A stretch of DNA of 64,000 nucleotides from NCBI RefSeq assembly GCF_002288925.2, contig NW_022098069.1, forward strand, positions 69,792,099-69,856,098. Direction: 5' to 3'. The position numbers and the translations under genes are program-made. The notes beneath the pieces were generated by a model. It did not search any database. It had not been told where the DNA came from and was given only the letters and a program-made list of their open reading frames with translations. Of the stretch, positions 24,000-34,880 are shown piece by piece (the first letter of the stretch is position 1; each line of letters starts with the position of its first letter). Source of the stretch: Delphinapterus leucas (Eukaryota; Chordata; Mammalia; Artiodactyla; Monodontidae).

Positions 24000-24215
24000 A
24001 GGAGACAAACTATTGGGTTTGAATCCTGGCTTTACTACTTACCATCTCAAGATATGAGATAAGCTCATATGCCCTAGTTTTTTCATCTGAAAAATGAGGA
24101 AAAAATGGGGTATAATAATATCATCCATCTCTTAGAATTACTATGTGCTTTAAATGGGTTAATACATGTTGAGCTCTTGGAAAATAGTTCTTATGACGTA
24201 GTAAGTATTCTTAAT
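24000..24215 (-). mobile_element. MIR SINE
   Basis: Antisense MIR landmarks occur in order: 'gggtttgaatcctggcttta', 'ctagttttttcatctgaaaa', 'gggtataataatatcatcca', 'ctttaaatgggttaatacat', then 'gtagtaagtattctta'. Confidence 0.88.
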
Positions 24216-25070
24216 TGTATTATTTTTGGATGAAATCTTACCCAAGACAGTATGTATTACTGTCCCTCTCTTAAGACTCAAATAAATTATTTTTTCTTTA
24301 TAAGGAATCTCAATGAACTTACAAGTTGTAAGGTATTTCCTTGTTTTTTGGTCATGTTTATACTTGAACTGAAGGGAAGATGGTTTTTAAGAATTATTTA
24401 AATTATGGAGATGATGAGACAATCATTTAGAAGAGTTCTGTTGTACATAACTAGAAACAAAAGGAGATAGTTTGGTATTGTCAGCATAAAATTTTCATTG
24501 TTACATTCTCTGAACTCAGTTTTCTTTATTTTAAATCTCTTTGCCCAAGAGTGATCAGTGAAAATGCTTGGAATGAGTTTGATTAGAAATTGAAATAAAT
24601 CTGATGAAAATCTAAAATTCATGTTGGTTTATCATATTCCTTCTATAATCTAATGTGCCTCAAGGAGTGATACTGGGTGATTAGAATGGCTGGTTTATGA
24701 AAGCAGCTGGTGTGGGTTTAACAGTTTAAAACTGCACCGAGAGCAGAAATCAACATCACATATGTTTTGGCTTAATCACATATGAGTTAGCTTAATCTCT
24801 TGATATGAACTGAACTTATTTGGAAAGAGTTAATCAGAAGTCATGATGCATTCATGTATGCAACAGTGATTGGCCATAGCGTTAACTGACAAAGAAAAGT
24901 ACATTATTGAGAAAGAATGTTGTATGCAGTTTTGGTTTCTGGAATTCTCCATGTGACCAACAGCAAAAAAGTTTTGCTTTTTCCCACAACAATAGTAAAA
25001 AAAAGGCATGATTGTTAATACTATTATCTTTGCTACTATTACTTCCACCCAACCAACACTACAACAATAA
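24216..25070. other. Unassigned sequence
   Basis: No supported gene or repeat. Sequences of the type 'aaatcacatatgttttggct' and 'aatcacatatgagttagctt' near 24755-24795 form a small direct repeat. Confidence 0.45.
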
Positions 25071-25074
25071 TAGC

Positions 25075-25310
25075 CTTAAGTGGCTACTGTGACAGGCCCA
25101 TGTTAAGAGCATTCAAAATATAATTTCACATAAGCCTTACAAAAACTTTCTAAGGTAGTCACTAACAAGCCCATTTTGGGTGATAAAATTAAAAATCAGA
25201 GCTGTTATTAAACCAAAGTCATCCGAATAGTAAGTAATAGAGTTGGAAGTTGAATCCAGTCTTGTATGGTTACCAAACCACATGCACTTTCTATTGTACC
25301 AAAGATTCCT
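25075..25310 (+). mobile_element. MIR SINE, diverged
   Basis: A sense MIR-like order: 'tttcacataagccttacaaa', 'aaccaaagtcatccgaatag', 'agtaatagagttggaagttg' and 'ccacatgcactttctattgt'. It is more diverged than the MIR at 2690. Confidence 0.6.
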
Positions 25311-25350
25311 ATAACTTTGTATTTCACAGACCTTTAAAATTTCATTATGG

Positions 25351-26024
25351 AGATTAATCAAGATGGCCGAGTAGGAGGATGTGGAGCTCACCTGCCTCCA
25401 CGAACACATCAAAAATACATCTACATGTGGAACAATTCTCATTGAAAGCTAACTGGAGACTGGCAAAAAACTCTTGTAAAACAGGAATGGGAGAAAATAT
25501 TTGCAAATAATACGACCAGTAAGTGGTCCACATGCAAAATATATAAGTAGCTCATACAACTTAGTATCAAAAAAAAAAACCCGATTAAAAAATGGGCAGT
25601 GGATCTGAATAGACATTTTTCCAAAGAAGACATATAGATGGCCAACAGATACATGAAAAGACACTCAACATTGCTAATAATTAGGGAAATGCAACTCAAA
25701 ACCACAAGATAGTAACTTATACCTGTCAGAATGGCTATCATCAAAAAGTCTACAAATAAGAAATGTTGGTGAAGATGTAGAGAAATGGACACTTGTATAC
25801 TGTTGGTGGGACTGTAAATTGGTGCAGCCACTATGGAAAACAGTATGGAGGTTCCTCAAAAAACAAAAAACTAAAAATGAACTACCATATGATACAGCAA
25901 CTCCAATCCTGAGTATACATATACAAAGAAAATACTAATTTGAAAAAATAAATGCACCCCAGTGGAAGCAACCCAGTGTCCATTAACACATGAATGGATA
26001 AAGAAGATGTGGTATGTGGTATGT

Positions 26025-26064
<40 letters not shown>

Positions 26065-26508
26065 AATATTACTCAACCAGAAAAAAAGAATGAAATTTTG
26101 CCATGTGCAACAATATGGATGGACCTAGAGAGTATTATACTTAGTGAGATAAGTCAGACAGAGAAAAACAAATACTGTATATTATCACTTATATGTGGAA
26201 TATAAAAAATAAAACAACAAATATATATAACAAAACAGAAAATGGCTCACAGATATGGAAAACAAATTAGTGGATACCAGTGGGGAGAGATAAGGGGAGC
26301 AGCAAGATAGGGGTATGAGAATAAGAGATACAAATACTATGTATAAAATAGATAAGCACCAACGATATATTGTACTTCCCAGGGAAATATAGACAATATT
26401 TTGTAATAACTTTAAATGGAGTATAATATATAAAAATATTGAATCTCTGTGCTTTACACCTAAAACTAATATAACATTTTAAATCAACTATACTTCAATT
26501 AAAGAAAC
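25351..26508 (+). mobile_element. L1 with 5' end fused directly to its 3' end
   Basis: The first 115 bp or so ('agattaatcaagatggccga' at 25351 onward) are the very start of an L1 5' UTR. After about 25480 the sequence jumps to the last third of ORF2 ('aatgggagaaaatatttgca', matching 11678 in the large L1) and runs to the 3' UTR end near 26508. Both parts have the same orientation, so about 4-5 kb is missing inside. A (TA)n run of about 34 bp lies at 26027-26060. No clear TSD or poly(A) tail was found. Confidence 0.88.
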
Positions 26509-26529
26509 AATGGTCTGATATTAAGGCTG

Positions 26530-26985
26530 TTATAGAGGTGGGACTTCCCTGCTCGTCCAGTGGTAAGGAATCTGCTTTACAATGTGAGGAACGCGGGTTC
26601 GATCCCTGGTCAGGGAACTAAGATCTCACATGCCACGGTGCAACTAAGCCTGCACGCCCACAACTACTGAGCTCGCACACCTCAACTAGAGCCCGTGTGC
26701 TGCAAACTACAGAGCCCAGTGCTGCAAAATACAGAGCCCACGTACTCTGGAACCCGCATGCCACAACTACAGAGTCCACGCGTCCTGGAGCCTGTGCGCC
26801 ACCACTAGAGAAGAGGAAACCCACACCCCACAACTAGAGAGAAGACCGCGCGTTGCAACGAAAGATCCCGCGTGCCTCAGAGAGGATCCCAAATGCCACA
26901 ACTAAGATCCAACACAGCCAAAAAGAAATTTAAAAAATAATAATAGTAATAAATAAATCTTTTTAAAAAAGAATATTATAGAGGT
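26530..26985 (+). mobile_element. Long-type CHR SINE with TSDs
   Basis: The tRNA-derived head 'gacttccctgctcgtccagt' contains the B-box 'gcgggttcgatccctggt' at 26592. It is followed by a series of degenerate 'cacaactagagagcccgcg'-like units and an AT-rich tail ending near 26969. The 10-bp TSD 'ttatagaggt' is at 26530-26539 and 26976-26985. This long subtype differs from the short CHR copies elsewhere in the window. Confidence 0.92.
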
Positions 26986-27412
26986 AATTTTTAAATGACC
27001 CAGAATAAATCTGTTGATTATTAATGACCAGTCTAATGATAAATCAATTAATAGATAAAGTAATCACTAAGTTCCAGATTGAGAAAATATTTGAGGTTAT
27101 CTCATACACGAGTCTGCTAATAAAACTCAAGGTGAAAAATATTTTCATTATTGTACACAGAAAGTGTTTTCCAAAGTGCTCTCTATATAGATAGAGCCTA
27201 GTACATTTTTATGATTTTGATTGTCTGATTTGTTCCTAGATTTTCAATATAGGATTTCTATGTTCCCTTCTACCATCAAATATTACTACATGGAGTCAGT
27301 GAAGTAACTGGTCTTTCTCAGAACAGAGAAGTTAAAGAACTAAGCTGTGTCTACCAGCCTAAGGCCAGTATTATATATGACTTAAATACTCCTAATCTCT
27401 CCTCAGTATACC
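26986..27412. other. Unassigned AT-rich sequence
   Basis: No supported gene or repeat. Confidence 0.5.
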
Positions 27413-27414
27413 CC

Positions 27415-27773
27415 TGTGTGGACTGGATGTTTTTGCTCACCCCCTAAAGTTCATATGTTGAATCCTTAACCCCTGCTGTAATGAAATTTGGAGATGGGGC
27501 GTTTGCGAGGTAATTAGAGTTGATGTAGTCATGGGATTAAGGCCCTTATAGGAAGAGACACCAGAGAGCTTATTCGTTCTCTCTCTCTCTCTCTCTCCCC
27601 ACCACTAATGTGAGAACACATGCAAGCCAGGAAGAGGGCTTTCACCAGAATCTAACCACACTGGCACCCTGATATCTGATTCCAGCCTCCAAAACTGTGA
27701 GAAAATAAATTTCTGTTGTTTAAGCCATCCAGTTTGTGGTATTTTGTTATGGTGGGCCAAGCTGGCTAAGACA
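27415..27773 (+). mobile_element. MLT1 (ERVL-MaLR) solo LTR, nearly complete
   Basis: The sense LTR starts with 'tgtgtggactggatgttt' and ends with 'gctggctaagaca' (TG...CA ends), 359 bp long. Inner landmarks are 'gttcatatgttgaatcctta', 'gcccttataggaagagacac', a CT run at 27576-27597, 'gagaaaataaatttctgttg' (poly(A) signal) and 'ttaagccatccagtttgtgg'. No internal retroviral genes are attached, so it is a solo LTR. Confidence 0.9.
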
Positions 27774-28308
27774 ACTGCTAAAATCTGGCTTCTTCTAGCA
27801 TTTGAATGTTCATTAATCTTAAACTATCTTAAATTTGGGAATAAAAAACATTAAAATAAACACTGCCAAGAAAAGGTCTTAATACAGCATAGGGACATCT
27901 TCAAACACCAGAGGCAACTAAGAACTAGAGTGTTAGCCATTTACCTCAGACTCTGATAAAAGCAAAGTTACCTACTTAGCCAAAGCTCAGCAGTTAGTCA
28001 GCAAACCTGCTTAAAACTTGTATTTTCATCTCTTAAAATCTATTCATTAGGAATGAGAAAGATAATATTAGTTTAAAGAGAATCTTAAAAATACTGAAAA
28101 AGCTTTATTTTATTTTATTATTTTGGAGAGTGGTATAGTTTAATGGCTAACAGTAAGCCTTAGGAAATTTCAGGCAAAAACCAAACTAGATTTCCATATC
28201 ATTTAATATATGAAAATGGTCTTGATATACCTTTAAACATTTTTTTCAAAAAAGATGTCTAAATTTTTAAAATGCAAGGCAATTTAAATAACAGGCAACA
28301 CGTAGCTC
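27774..28308. other. Unassigned AT-rich sequence
   Basis: No supported gene or repeat. Confidence 0.5.
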
Positions 28309-28320
28309 TTTTTTTTTTTA

Positions 28321-28765
28321 ATGGATTAAAACAGCACAACTTTATTATCTTACAGTTCTATAGGTCTGAAGTCCAACGGTTCTCACTGGACTAAACTCAC
28401 TTTTGTCAGGGTTGCTTTCCTTTTTGGAAACGCAAGGGGAAAATTCATTTCCTTGTCTTTTCCAACTTCTAGAAGGCTCTCTCCAGTCCACGAACATAAC
28501 CCCCTACATCTCAGAATCAGCAACAAGGCATCAAATCCTTCTCATGCGGCTATCACTCTCTGACCATAGCCAGGAAAAGTTCTCACTTTTAAGGACCCAT
28601 GTGATTAGATTGGGCCCACCAGATAATCCAGGGTTATCTCTCCATCTCAAGATCCATAACCTTCATCAATCTGCAAAGTCCCTTTTGCCATGTCAGGAAG
28701 CATAGTACATGTTGCTGGTATTAGGATGAGGACATCTTTGAGGGCTTATTTTTCTACTTACCACA
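28321..28765 (-). mobile_element. MLT1-type solo LTR
   Basis: Antisense landmarks in order: 'cttacagttctataggtctg', 'ccttgtcttttccaacttct', 'gattagattgggcccaccag', 'aatctgcaaagtcccttttg', and 'gaggacatctttgagggctt' before 'taccaca'. The left end is truncated beside a poly(T) stretch at 28309-28319. Confidence 0.85.
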
Positions 28766-29165
28766 CTTCTCAGTGCACTGCAGGCACTACCTATAGATTA
28801 GAATTTGACCTGTGAGATCAAATCTATTTATTCTGTGAGATCAAAGTTACTCCTACTTTAGAGATTCACCAGGGAAGAAAGAAAGAAAAAAAAAGCAAAG
28901 CCAATCAGGGGATAATTGGAATCAAAAGAAAGTACCTACCACATGCTAAATACTTAAAAAAAAAAAAAAAATCTGCCAGGATTCTCTTACTGCCACAGTC
29001 AGGAGTAGAAGCAGTAGAAGACCAGTCCTCAGCAGCTACAGAAGGGGGAATGTTCTTTTGCGGTTGCCTTTCTACCAATGGGGTCCTAGAGTCCCACCTC
29101 CAGGTCTCTCAGCTTGGGGTCCCCTTCATGTGAGATCATGTGTGGTTGCACATTGGCCTAAACAC
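28766..29165. other. Unassigned sequence
   Basis: No supported gene. Poly(A) at about 28957-28971. Confidence 0.45.
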
Positions 29166-29171
29166 TTTTTA

Positions 29172-29560
29172 AAAAACAGCTTCATTGAGGTATAATTGAC
29201 ATAACAATCTGTACATGTTCAAAGTGTACAATGTGATATGTTTTGACATGTCTATACCTGTGAAACCAGTACCTTATTCAGGATTATGAACATATCCATC
29301 CTTACCAAAAGTCTGTTTGTGCCCCTTTGGAATCCCTCCCTATCCCCACCTGTTCCCAGGTAACCACTGATCGGAGATTAGTTTCCATTTTCTAGAATTT
29401 TATATAAATAATATACAATAAGTACCCTTTTTCGGTCTGGTTTCTTTTAGTTAGTGTAATGATTTTGAGATTCATCCATGTTGTATGTGTCAATAGTTCA
29501 CTGTTTTTACTGCCGAGTAGCATTTCAGTGTAAACCACAGTTTTGTTATCTTTTCACCGA
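29172..29560 (-). mobile_element. L1M 3' region
   Basis: Antisense old-L1 landmarks: 'cttcattgaggtataattga', 'cttgttcccaggtaaccact'-like sequence, 'tttctagaattttatataaa', 'gagattcatccatgttgtat' and 'tgccgagtagcatttcagtg'. The last matches the reverse complement of the L1 ORF2 end. Confidence 0.82.
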
Positions 29561-29562
29561 CT

Positions 29563-29669
29563 ATCAACATGTAGCTCTTACTATGTTCTAGGTATTGTTC
29601 TAGAAATTTATATATATTTACCTTTCACTGAAACTCTAAGAGATAGGATTATTATTATTCTCATTTTAT
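29563..29669 (+). mobile_element. MIR SINE, part 1 of 3
   Basis: The MIR 5' part in sense ('ctcttactatgttctaggta', 'ggattattattattctcatt'). It is broken at 29669 by an L1, resumes at 30272-30399, and finishes at 32618-32660. Confidence 0.82.
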
Positions 29670-30284
29670 TTTATTTTATTTCATTTAGATACATGCACCC
29701 CAATGTTCATTGCAACACTATTTACAATAGCCAGTACATGGAAGCAAACTAAATGTCCATCAACAGATGAATGGATAAAGAAGATCTGGTATATATATAC
29801 AATGGAATATTACTCAGCCATGAAAAAGAATGAAATAATGCCATTTGCAGCAACATGGATGGACCTAGAGATTGTCATACTGAGTGAAGTAAGTCAGACA
29901 GACAAATATCATATGATATTGCTTACATGTGGAATCTAAAAAAATGGTACAAATGAACTTATTTACAAAACAGAAAAAGAGTCACAGATGTAGATAACAA
30001 ACTTATGGTTACCAAGGGAGAAAGGGTGGGGGAGGGATAAATTGGGAGACTGGGATTGACATGTACACACTGCTATATATAAAATAGATAACTAATAAGG
30101 AATTACTGTATAGCACAGGAAACTCTACTCAATACTCTTTGATACCTATATGGGAAAAGAATCTAAGAAAGTGGATATATGTATATGTATAACTGATTCA
30201 CTTTACTATACAGCAGAAACTAACACAACATTGTAAATCAACTATACTCCAATAAAAGTTAATTTTTTAAAATTCCCATTTTAT
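29657..30284 (+). mobile_element. 5'-truncated L1 inserted in MIR
   Basis: The end of ORF2 ('agatacatgcaccccaatgt', 'atggaatattactcagccat') and an artiodactyl-type 3' UTR ending in 'ctccaataaaagttaatttt'. The TSD 'att[c/c]tcattttat'-like pair (attctcattttat at 29657-29669, attcccattttat at 30272-30284) is 13 bp with one mismatch. It splits the MIR. Confidence 0.88.
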
Positions 30285-30399
30285 AAATGAAGAGTTAGAG
30301 ACTCAGAGAAATTGAGGAACTTGTACAAGGTCATGTGGACAGCCAGTGGTGGAGCTGTGGTCTGAACTGGGGCAGTCTGGCTTTAGACTTCGTGCTTTT
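30272..30399 (+). mobile_element. MIR SINE, part 2 of 3
   Basis: It resumes exactly after the L1 with 'attcccattttataaatgaa', 'gaggaacttgtacaaggtca', 'gtggtggagctgtggtctga' and 'cagtctggctttagacttcg'. It stops at the poly(T) that begins the next insert. Confidence 0.9.
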
Positions 30400-31659
30400 T
30401 TTTTTTGACTTGCAGTTTTTTATTATATATTTTACTTACTATATTCATAAAATATTCATACCCATGTATCACTCTATAGGTATTCTAATTGTAAGATTAT
30501 ATAGAGAACTTTATTGGCAATTTCAGAGATTTTCAAGGATCATTTTGAGCATGCTCGATTCCATCCTTAGCAGAGCCCTTAAAACCCACCCACCTTCTGA
30601 GCTGTGACTCTACTGTACCTCAGTGGAAACTCTGAGATTGTTGGGCAAAGGAGAACCATTTTAAGTATTTGAGCATGAGAATGATGACATGATAAATCCA
30701 TGGCTGGTCAGTTTAGTCTGGTAATAGGGAACAAGAGATAGTACATTCACATAAATATACACAGTCAATCAACAGTGGAATTCACATAAAGAATTAAAAC
30801 AAAAGTTTGTGAGCCATTCCCCATTCTTTTAAAACAACTAAAATAGTAAGAGCTTGAGGTCATAAATATTTATAATCAACTCTATTATAAAATCTAAAAG
30901 AAAAAATGTTAACACATGGGCTTATTCTGACTAAAGGGTTATCATTTTCTTACATTTTCCAAAGAGTATTTAAAAAGAACACCAAGTTAAGAAAAAATCA
31001 TTTTAAAATTTTGCAGTAATTTTACTCTATATACATTAATACCAATCATTTAACCCTGAAAACATTCTTCACTTGTACAATGTAAAAAAATTTTTGACAG
31101 TATGTGACTAGAAATACTCCATTACCATAAAGCTACAAACAGATTTATGTTCCTAAGAGCAAAGTTAGAAAAGCAAAAGTAATATTAAAATGGTGATAAG
31201 CACCAAGACAGAACTTGTTTGCACTTAGGGCCTGATTGGTTGTATTTAAACATAATCTCTACCAACAAAGGACCAAAATGACACCTATTTTGGCAAAAAC
31301 AAAGAAAAGAAAAGGATAAAAATATACATACAGAGGTCTGGAAACTGAAGAATGCCCACTTTAAAACAAGAAAATCAATCATACCTGTTTTTTAACTAAT
31401 GTGACATTTGCAAAATATATCCATGTCACTTTTCTTCCTCTTTAGTTCACTTTATACAATTCAGACTGCTCCATTTTTGTTAATGTGTTGTCACACTAGT
31501 GTAAATAAATATTCTGAATTATAGGAGTTTGCTGTAATGAACCCAGACCATTAGAGCCAGACCCAGTAGTTCAAACAATCTTAGCTGCAACTCATTCCAA
31601 CTAGTGAAACAGATTATCTGCGTAATTTGAAAAGACCTTAGCCTCTCTTAGATGAGATA

Positions 31660-31699
<40 letters not shown>

Positions 31700-32633
31700 C
31701 CATACAAGTTTGCCAGGGCAGTGTGAGAGTCAGTGCATCCCAAAGAGGAGAGTGATATACAAACAATCGTACACAATGGACCGAAAGACTTGGGTAGCCA
31801 GACACTGAATTTCCCCCCAAACAAACCTGAGGCTGAGCGATGGGGGAATTAAGGAATCTGTCCTCACAATGTGGAATCAGTGACAGGTTCGGAAAACGAA
31901 GGCTAAGGCAGGATGCCTCTGCCACCACATTCCTGTGACACTGGAGGGTGCGAAGCAGCTACAGGGATCAGGGATTGACTCTGGCTGCACTTGGGGGGAT
32001 TCCCTGGGTCTGCAGCTGAGGATCCTTGGACCTTTCCCAAAGGGCATTTGCAGTGGCCCAGGCAGTGACCCTCCACCTCTTAGCGAGGACGTCTCAGGGA
32101 TCCCAGGGTCTGAGCCTGGGTCTCCCTGCCTCCTGGTCTCAAAGGTTCTCTCAATACGGGTACTATCCCTTCTAGAGGCTTGGCCAAAACCCATCACTAC
32201 CTTCCATTGCCAACTCAGTCTTAAAAAGGGGTTCTCCTCTGTCCCTGTGGAGTCCCTGACTTTGAGGTAATGCCAATGTACCGTATGCTGTATAGCAGTG
32301 ACCAAGTCAGGCAGTCCACTGGAAAACTCAAGCAATCTAGATTCAATATATTAGCCGGTTTTTGTTATCTCAGTAATAGTTCTTAGTGAGATGGTTTCTC
32401 CACACAACTTATAACGTGTGGCGTAAAGGAAAAAAATATTGCTAGAATATGATAGAAAGATTTTAAAAGTTCAGCATTGGAGCCCATTCCTTAGGGAAGG
32501 AAAAGTAGACATATTATGTTTCCACTCTCCATTTTCCCATCCTTGGCTTTGAGGTAAAAGAGCACCACGGTCCTGTAAAGCTAGTTAAAGGTTCTCCCGG
32601 TCCCTCCACCGACACAATAGACTCTGTGCTTTT
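30384..32633 (-). pseudogene. Processed retrocopy of an unidentified transcript
   Basis: A 2.2-kb insert in the MIR reads as a cDNA on the minus strand. Its 3' end is a poly(A) tract (T run 30396-30406 on the plus strand), with AATAAA at 30424-30419, 12 bases upstream. It is bounded by a 16-bp TSD with two mismatches (tagacttcgtgctttt at 30384-30399, tagactctgtgctttt at 32618-32633). The MIR resumes in register beyond it. The body is not SINE, L1, L2 or MLT1. It contains (GT)n at 31662-31698 and a GC-richer part at 31900-32300 near its 5' end. The longest sense frame is about 31877-32350 without an early ATG; I do not recognise the peptide. Much of the insert may be 3' UTR. The parent gene is unknown. 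Confidence 0.82.
31662..31698 (+). repeat. (GT)n microsatellite
   Basis: An uninterrupted GT dinucleotide run of about 37 bp (AC on the sense strand of the retrocopy). Confidence 0.95.
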
Positions 32634-32660
32634 AACTGCTATGATGTCATGCCTGCACCT
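32618..32660 (+). mobile_element. MIR SINE, part 3 of 3
   Basis: 'tagactctgtgctttt' followed by 'aactgctatgatgtcatgcc' matches the MIR 3' end (CATGCTCTTAACCACTATGC-like). It continues the MIR interrupted at 30399. Confidence 0.8.
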
Positions 32661-32883
32661 TTTGTTTCCTTTTTCCTGTGCTATGCTGTGCTCTGACATG
32701 AGAGAAATGCTTGGTAGGGATTCCTCATATTTCCTCTGAACATGTTCTGTTTGGCACCAGCATCTTGGTTCTATCTTTTCCTATATGCTACTTAAACTTC
32801 TTTAAAAATACTGCTTTTTATCATTAAAAAATTTTTTAAATATTAAACGGACTCTAATCCTGTTTTCTGTTTGTCACTCACTT
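32661..32883. other. Unassigned sequence
   Basis: No supported gene or repeat. Confidence 0.4.
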
Positions 32884-33254
32884 CCCATAAATTATTTTAT
32901 TTTATTTTATTTTAACATCTTTATTGGAGTATAATTGCTTTACAATGGTGTGTTAGTTTCTGCTTTTTTTTTTTTTTCTGTACGTGGGCCTCTCACTGTT
33001 GTGGCCTCTCCCGTTGCAGAGCACAGGCTCCGGACGCGCAGGCCCAGCAGCCATGGCTCACGGGCCCAGCTACTCCGTGGCATGTGGGGTCCTCCCGGAC
33101 CAGGGCACGAACCCGCGTCCCCTGCATCGGCAGGCGGACTCTCAACCACTGCGCCACCAGGGAAGCCCAGTTTCTGCTTTATAACAGAGTGAATCAGTTA
33201 TACATACACATATGTTCCCATATCTCTTCCCTCTTGTGTCTCCCATGAATTATT
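32884..33254 (-). mobile_element. L1 3' end with its own TSD, split by a SINE
   Basis: The antisense L1 3' UTR ('catctttattggagtataat' through 'gttcccatatctcttccctc') is bounded by the TSD cccat[a/g]aattatt at 32884-32896 and 33242-33254. A CHR SINE at 32967-33168 interrupts it, and the L1 resumes in register afterwards. Confidence 0.92.
32955..33180 (-). mobile_element. CHR SINE nested in L1
   Basis: A full SINE in reverse with T tail, ending in the head 'ccaccagggaagccc'. The perfect 12-bp TSD 'agtttctgcttt' is at 32955-32966 and 33169-33180 and is made of L1 sequence, so the SINE is younger than the L1. Confidence 0.96.
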
Positions 33255-33644
33255 AACTGGTAATAAATATTGAAGGGCGAAGCCATCTCTACTGAAGAAG
33301 TAAATGTGGAAATGAACTTCAACTATTCTACTGTCATTGGTCAGACATTCTCTATTGTGAGTTAGATGGATCAGGACATGTTTTCCCGTTGCCATTAACC
33401 ATTAGATTTTAGAACTGTCTTTGTTCTACGTCATGATCATCACTTGTAATTTTTTTGGCTTTTTGTTTAGGAAGATTGGGTCAGGTCACCCTGCTCTCTG
33501 CCTAGGGAAAGAGGATGCCACACTGACACCAGGGTATTACAGTTCATGTTGCAGTTACTTATCATCATAAGCTAATTTTAAAAGTACCTGATGGTGATAT
33601 GAATTTCCAAGTAGGTGTGCCTAATTACAAAAATTATAAAAGTA
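33255..33644. other. Unassigned sequence
   Basis: No supported gene or repeat. Confidence 0.45.
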
Positions 33645-33770
33645 ACCAAGCCATGGGTTGTTGTGAGGACTGAGGGAGCTCATCTATGTGAAGTGCTAGG
33701 CAGTGTGTGACATAGTAAACACTCAACCAGTAGTGTCATTAACATTGCTGTTGTTGTAGGGAGACTGGCT
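33645..33770 (-). mobile_element. MIR SINE fragment
   Basis: Antisense MIR: 'gttgttgtgaggactgaggg', 'atgtgaagtgctaggcagtg' and 'acatagtaaacactcaacca'. The rest of the element is missing. Confidence 0.75.
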
Positions 33771-34796
33771 GGTCCAGTGACTTTGAGTGTGTTGGTACCT
33801 TTGACAGCTTTTTGTTTTCTTTTTTAACCATGCAATGTATACATTGCTATTCTGGCTTTTTAAAAAAACTATTTTAAAATAATTTCATTTTTATAGTAGT
33901 ATATAGGTGTATGTTCTACATAGGTTATTAAGATCTGTTAAGACCTGGGTATGTCATTGCAGACGTTTCAATTACACTCGGGGAAGATATAACAAACTCA
34001 TATGAACGATAAACACTGTATGAAAGAGTATATAATTAAATTATCTATTGTAGTCCAAGGATTGTGTGGTGTTCAGAAGAGATAAAGCTCAACTGAGGTT
34101 GTAAAATTCGTAAAGACCTTAGTCACGGTAGTGCTAGCATACTAGGTTCTCTTGAAAGAAAAGGGACTATGTAGAAGAGAAGGAAAAGCATTGGCATAAA
34201 TATCTACACAGAAATAAGTGTGGTATATACTTGTGGAATATTTGTAATATTAACTGGTAAATCATCATTGATTCGTATGCCTTTTTATTCTTTGCTTATA
34301 ACAGGCACCAGGCAAAACTTTTTCCCATGTATGAGAACATAATTTTCAAACAAATCCCAGATCATTGTTTCTGTCAGAGTCAATGTTACTTTCTAAGTAA
34401 ATTCTGAAACTAATGGCTTTATAATGATATTTTTACAGACTTTACTTATTTAAATAATCTCATGGCTATTAAATTACTACATTGGATCTGGCAGATGAAA
34501 GTATCTGTGTTTTGCTTTACAAATTTGTTTATATCAAAGGCTGCCTCTTCAGAAAAGAACAATGACCTTAGGGTGGGCGGTCATGTCATCCTATTCTTAA
34601 TAGGTCTATATTTCTCACGTACAAATTCGAAGGGCAGGGTTATGGGCTTAAATGCAGAAAAAGTCATAATTCATTCTGAAAAATCTAGGCTAGCATTCAT
34701 TGGGAAAGTATACAGGGAAAAAACCCACACTGAAACATTTACAAATGAGAGGAGTGCGTATACAGAGTGGTAGTGTAGGTAGGTATAGACAGATTT
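33771..34796. other. Unassigned AT-rich sequence
   Basis: No supported gene or repeat. A 103-codon plus-strand frame at 34462-34773 is unrecognised. Confidence 0.5.
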
Positions 34797-34880
34797 ACAC
34801 CTTCTTCTCTTTCTCCTTCTCCAATCCCTTTTCCTCCTCTTTGCTCCCTCCTCCTTCTCTTGTCTTTCTTCTTTGTGTCT
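34797..34880 (+). repeat. Polypyrimidine tract
   Basis: More than 80 bp of almost pure C/T with TCC and TTC runs. It could form an intramolecular triplex; no mirror symmetry was worked out in detail. Confidence 0.75.

Noticed and set aside
26540..26620. Functional tRNA gene
   Set aside because: The B-box and tRNA-like head belong to a SINE with TSDs. The sequence does not fold into a complete tRNA with an acceptor stem.
27576..27597. Independent CT microsatellite
   Set aside because: The CT run is part of the MLT1 LTR consensus at this position.
31877..32335. 152-codon frame as an intact retrogene
   Set aside because: The frame opens with TTG and has no early ATG or recognised motif. Kept only as part of the retrocopy description.
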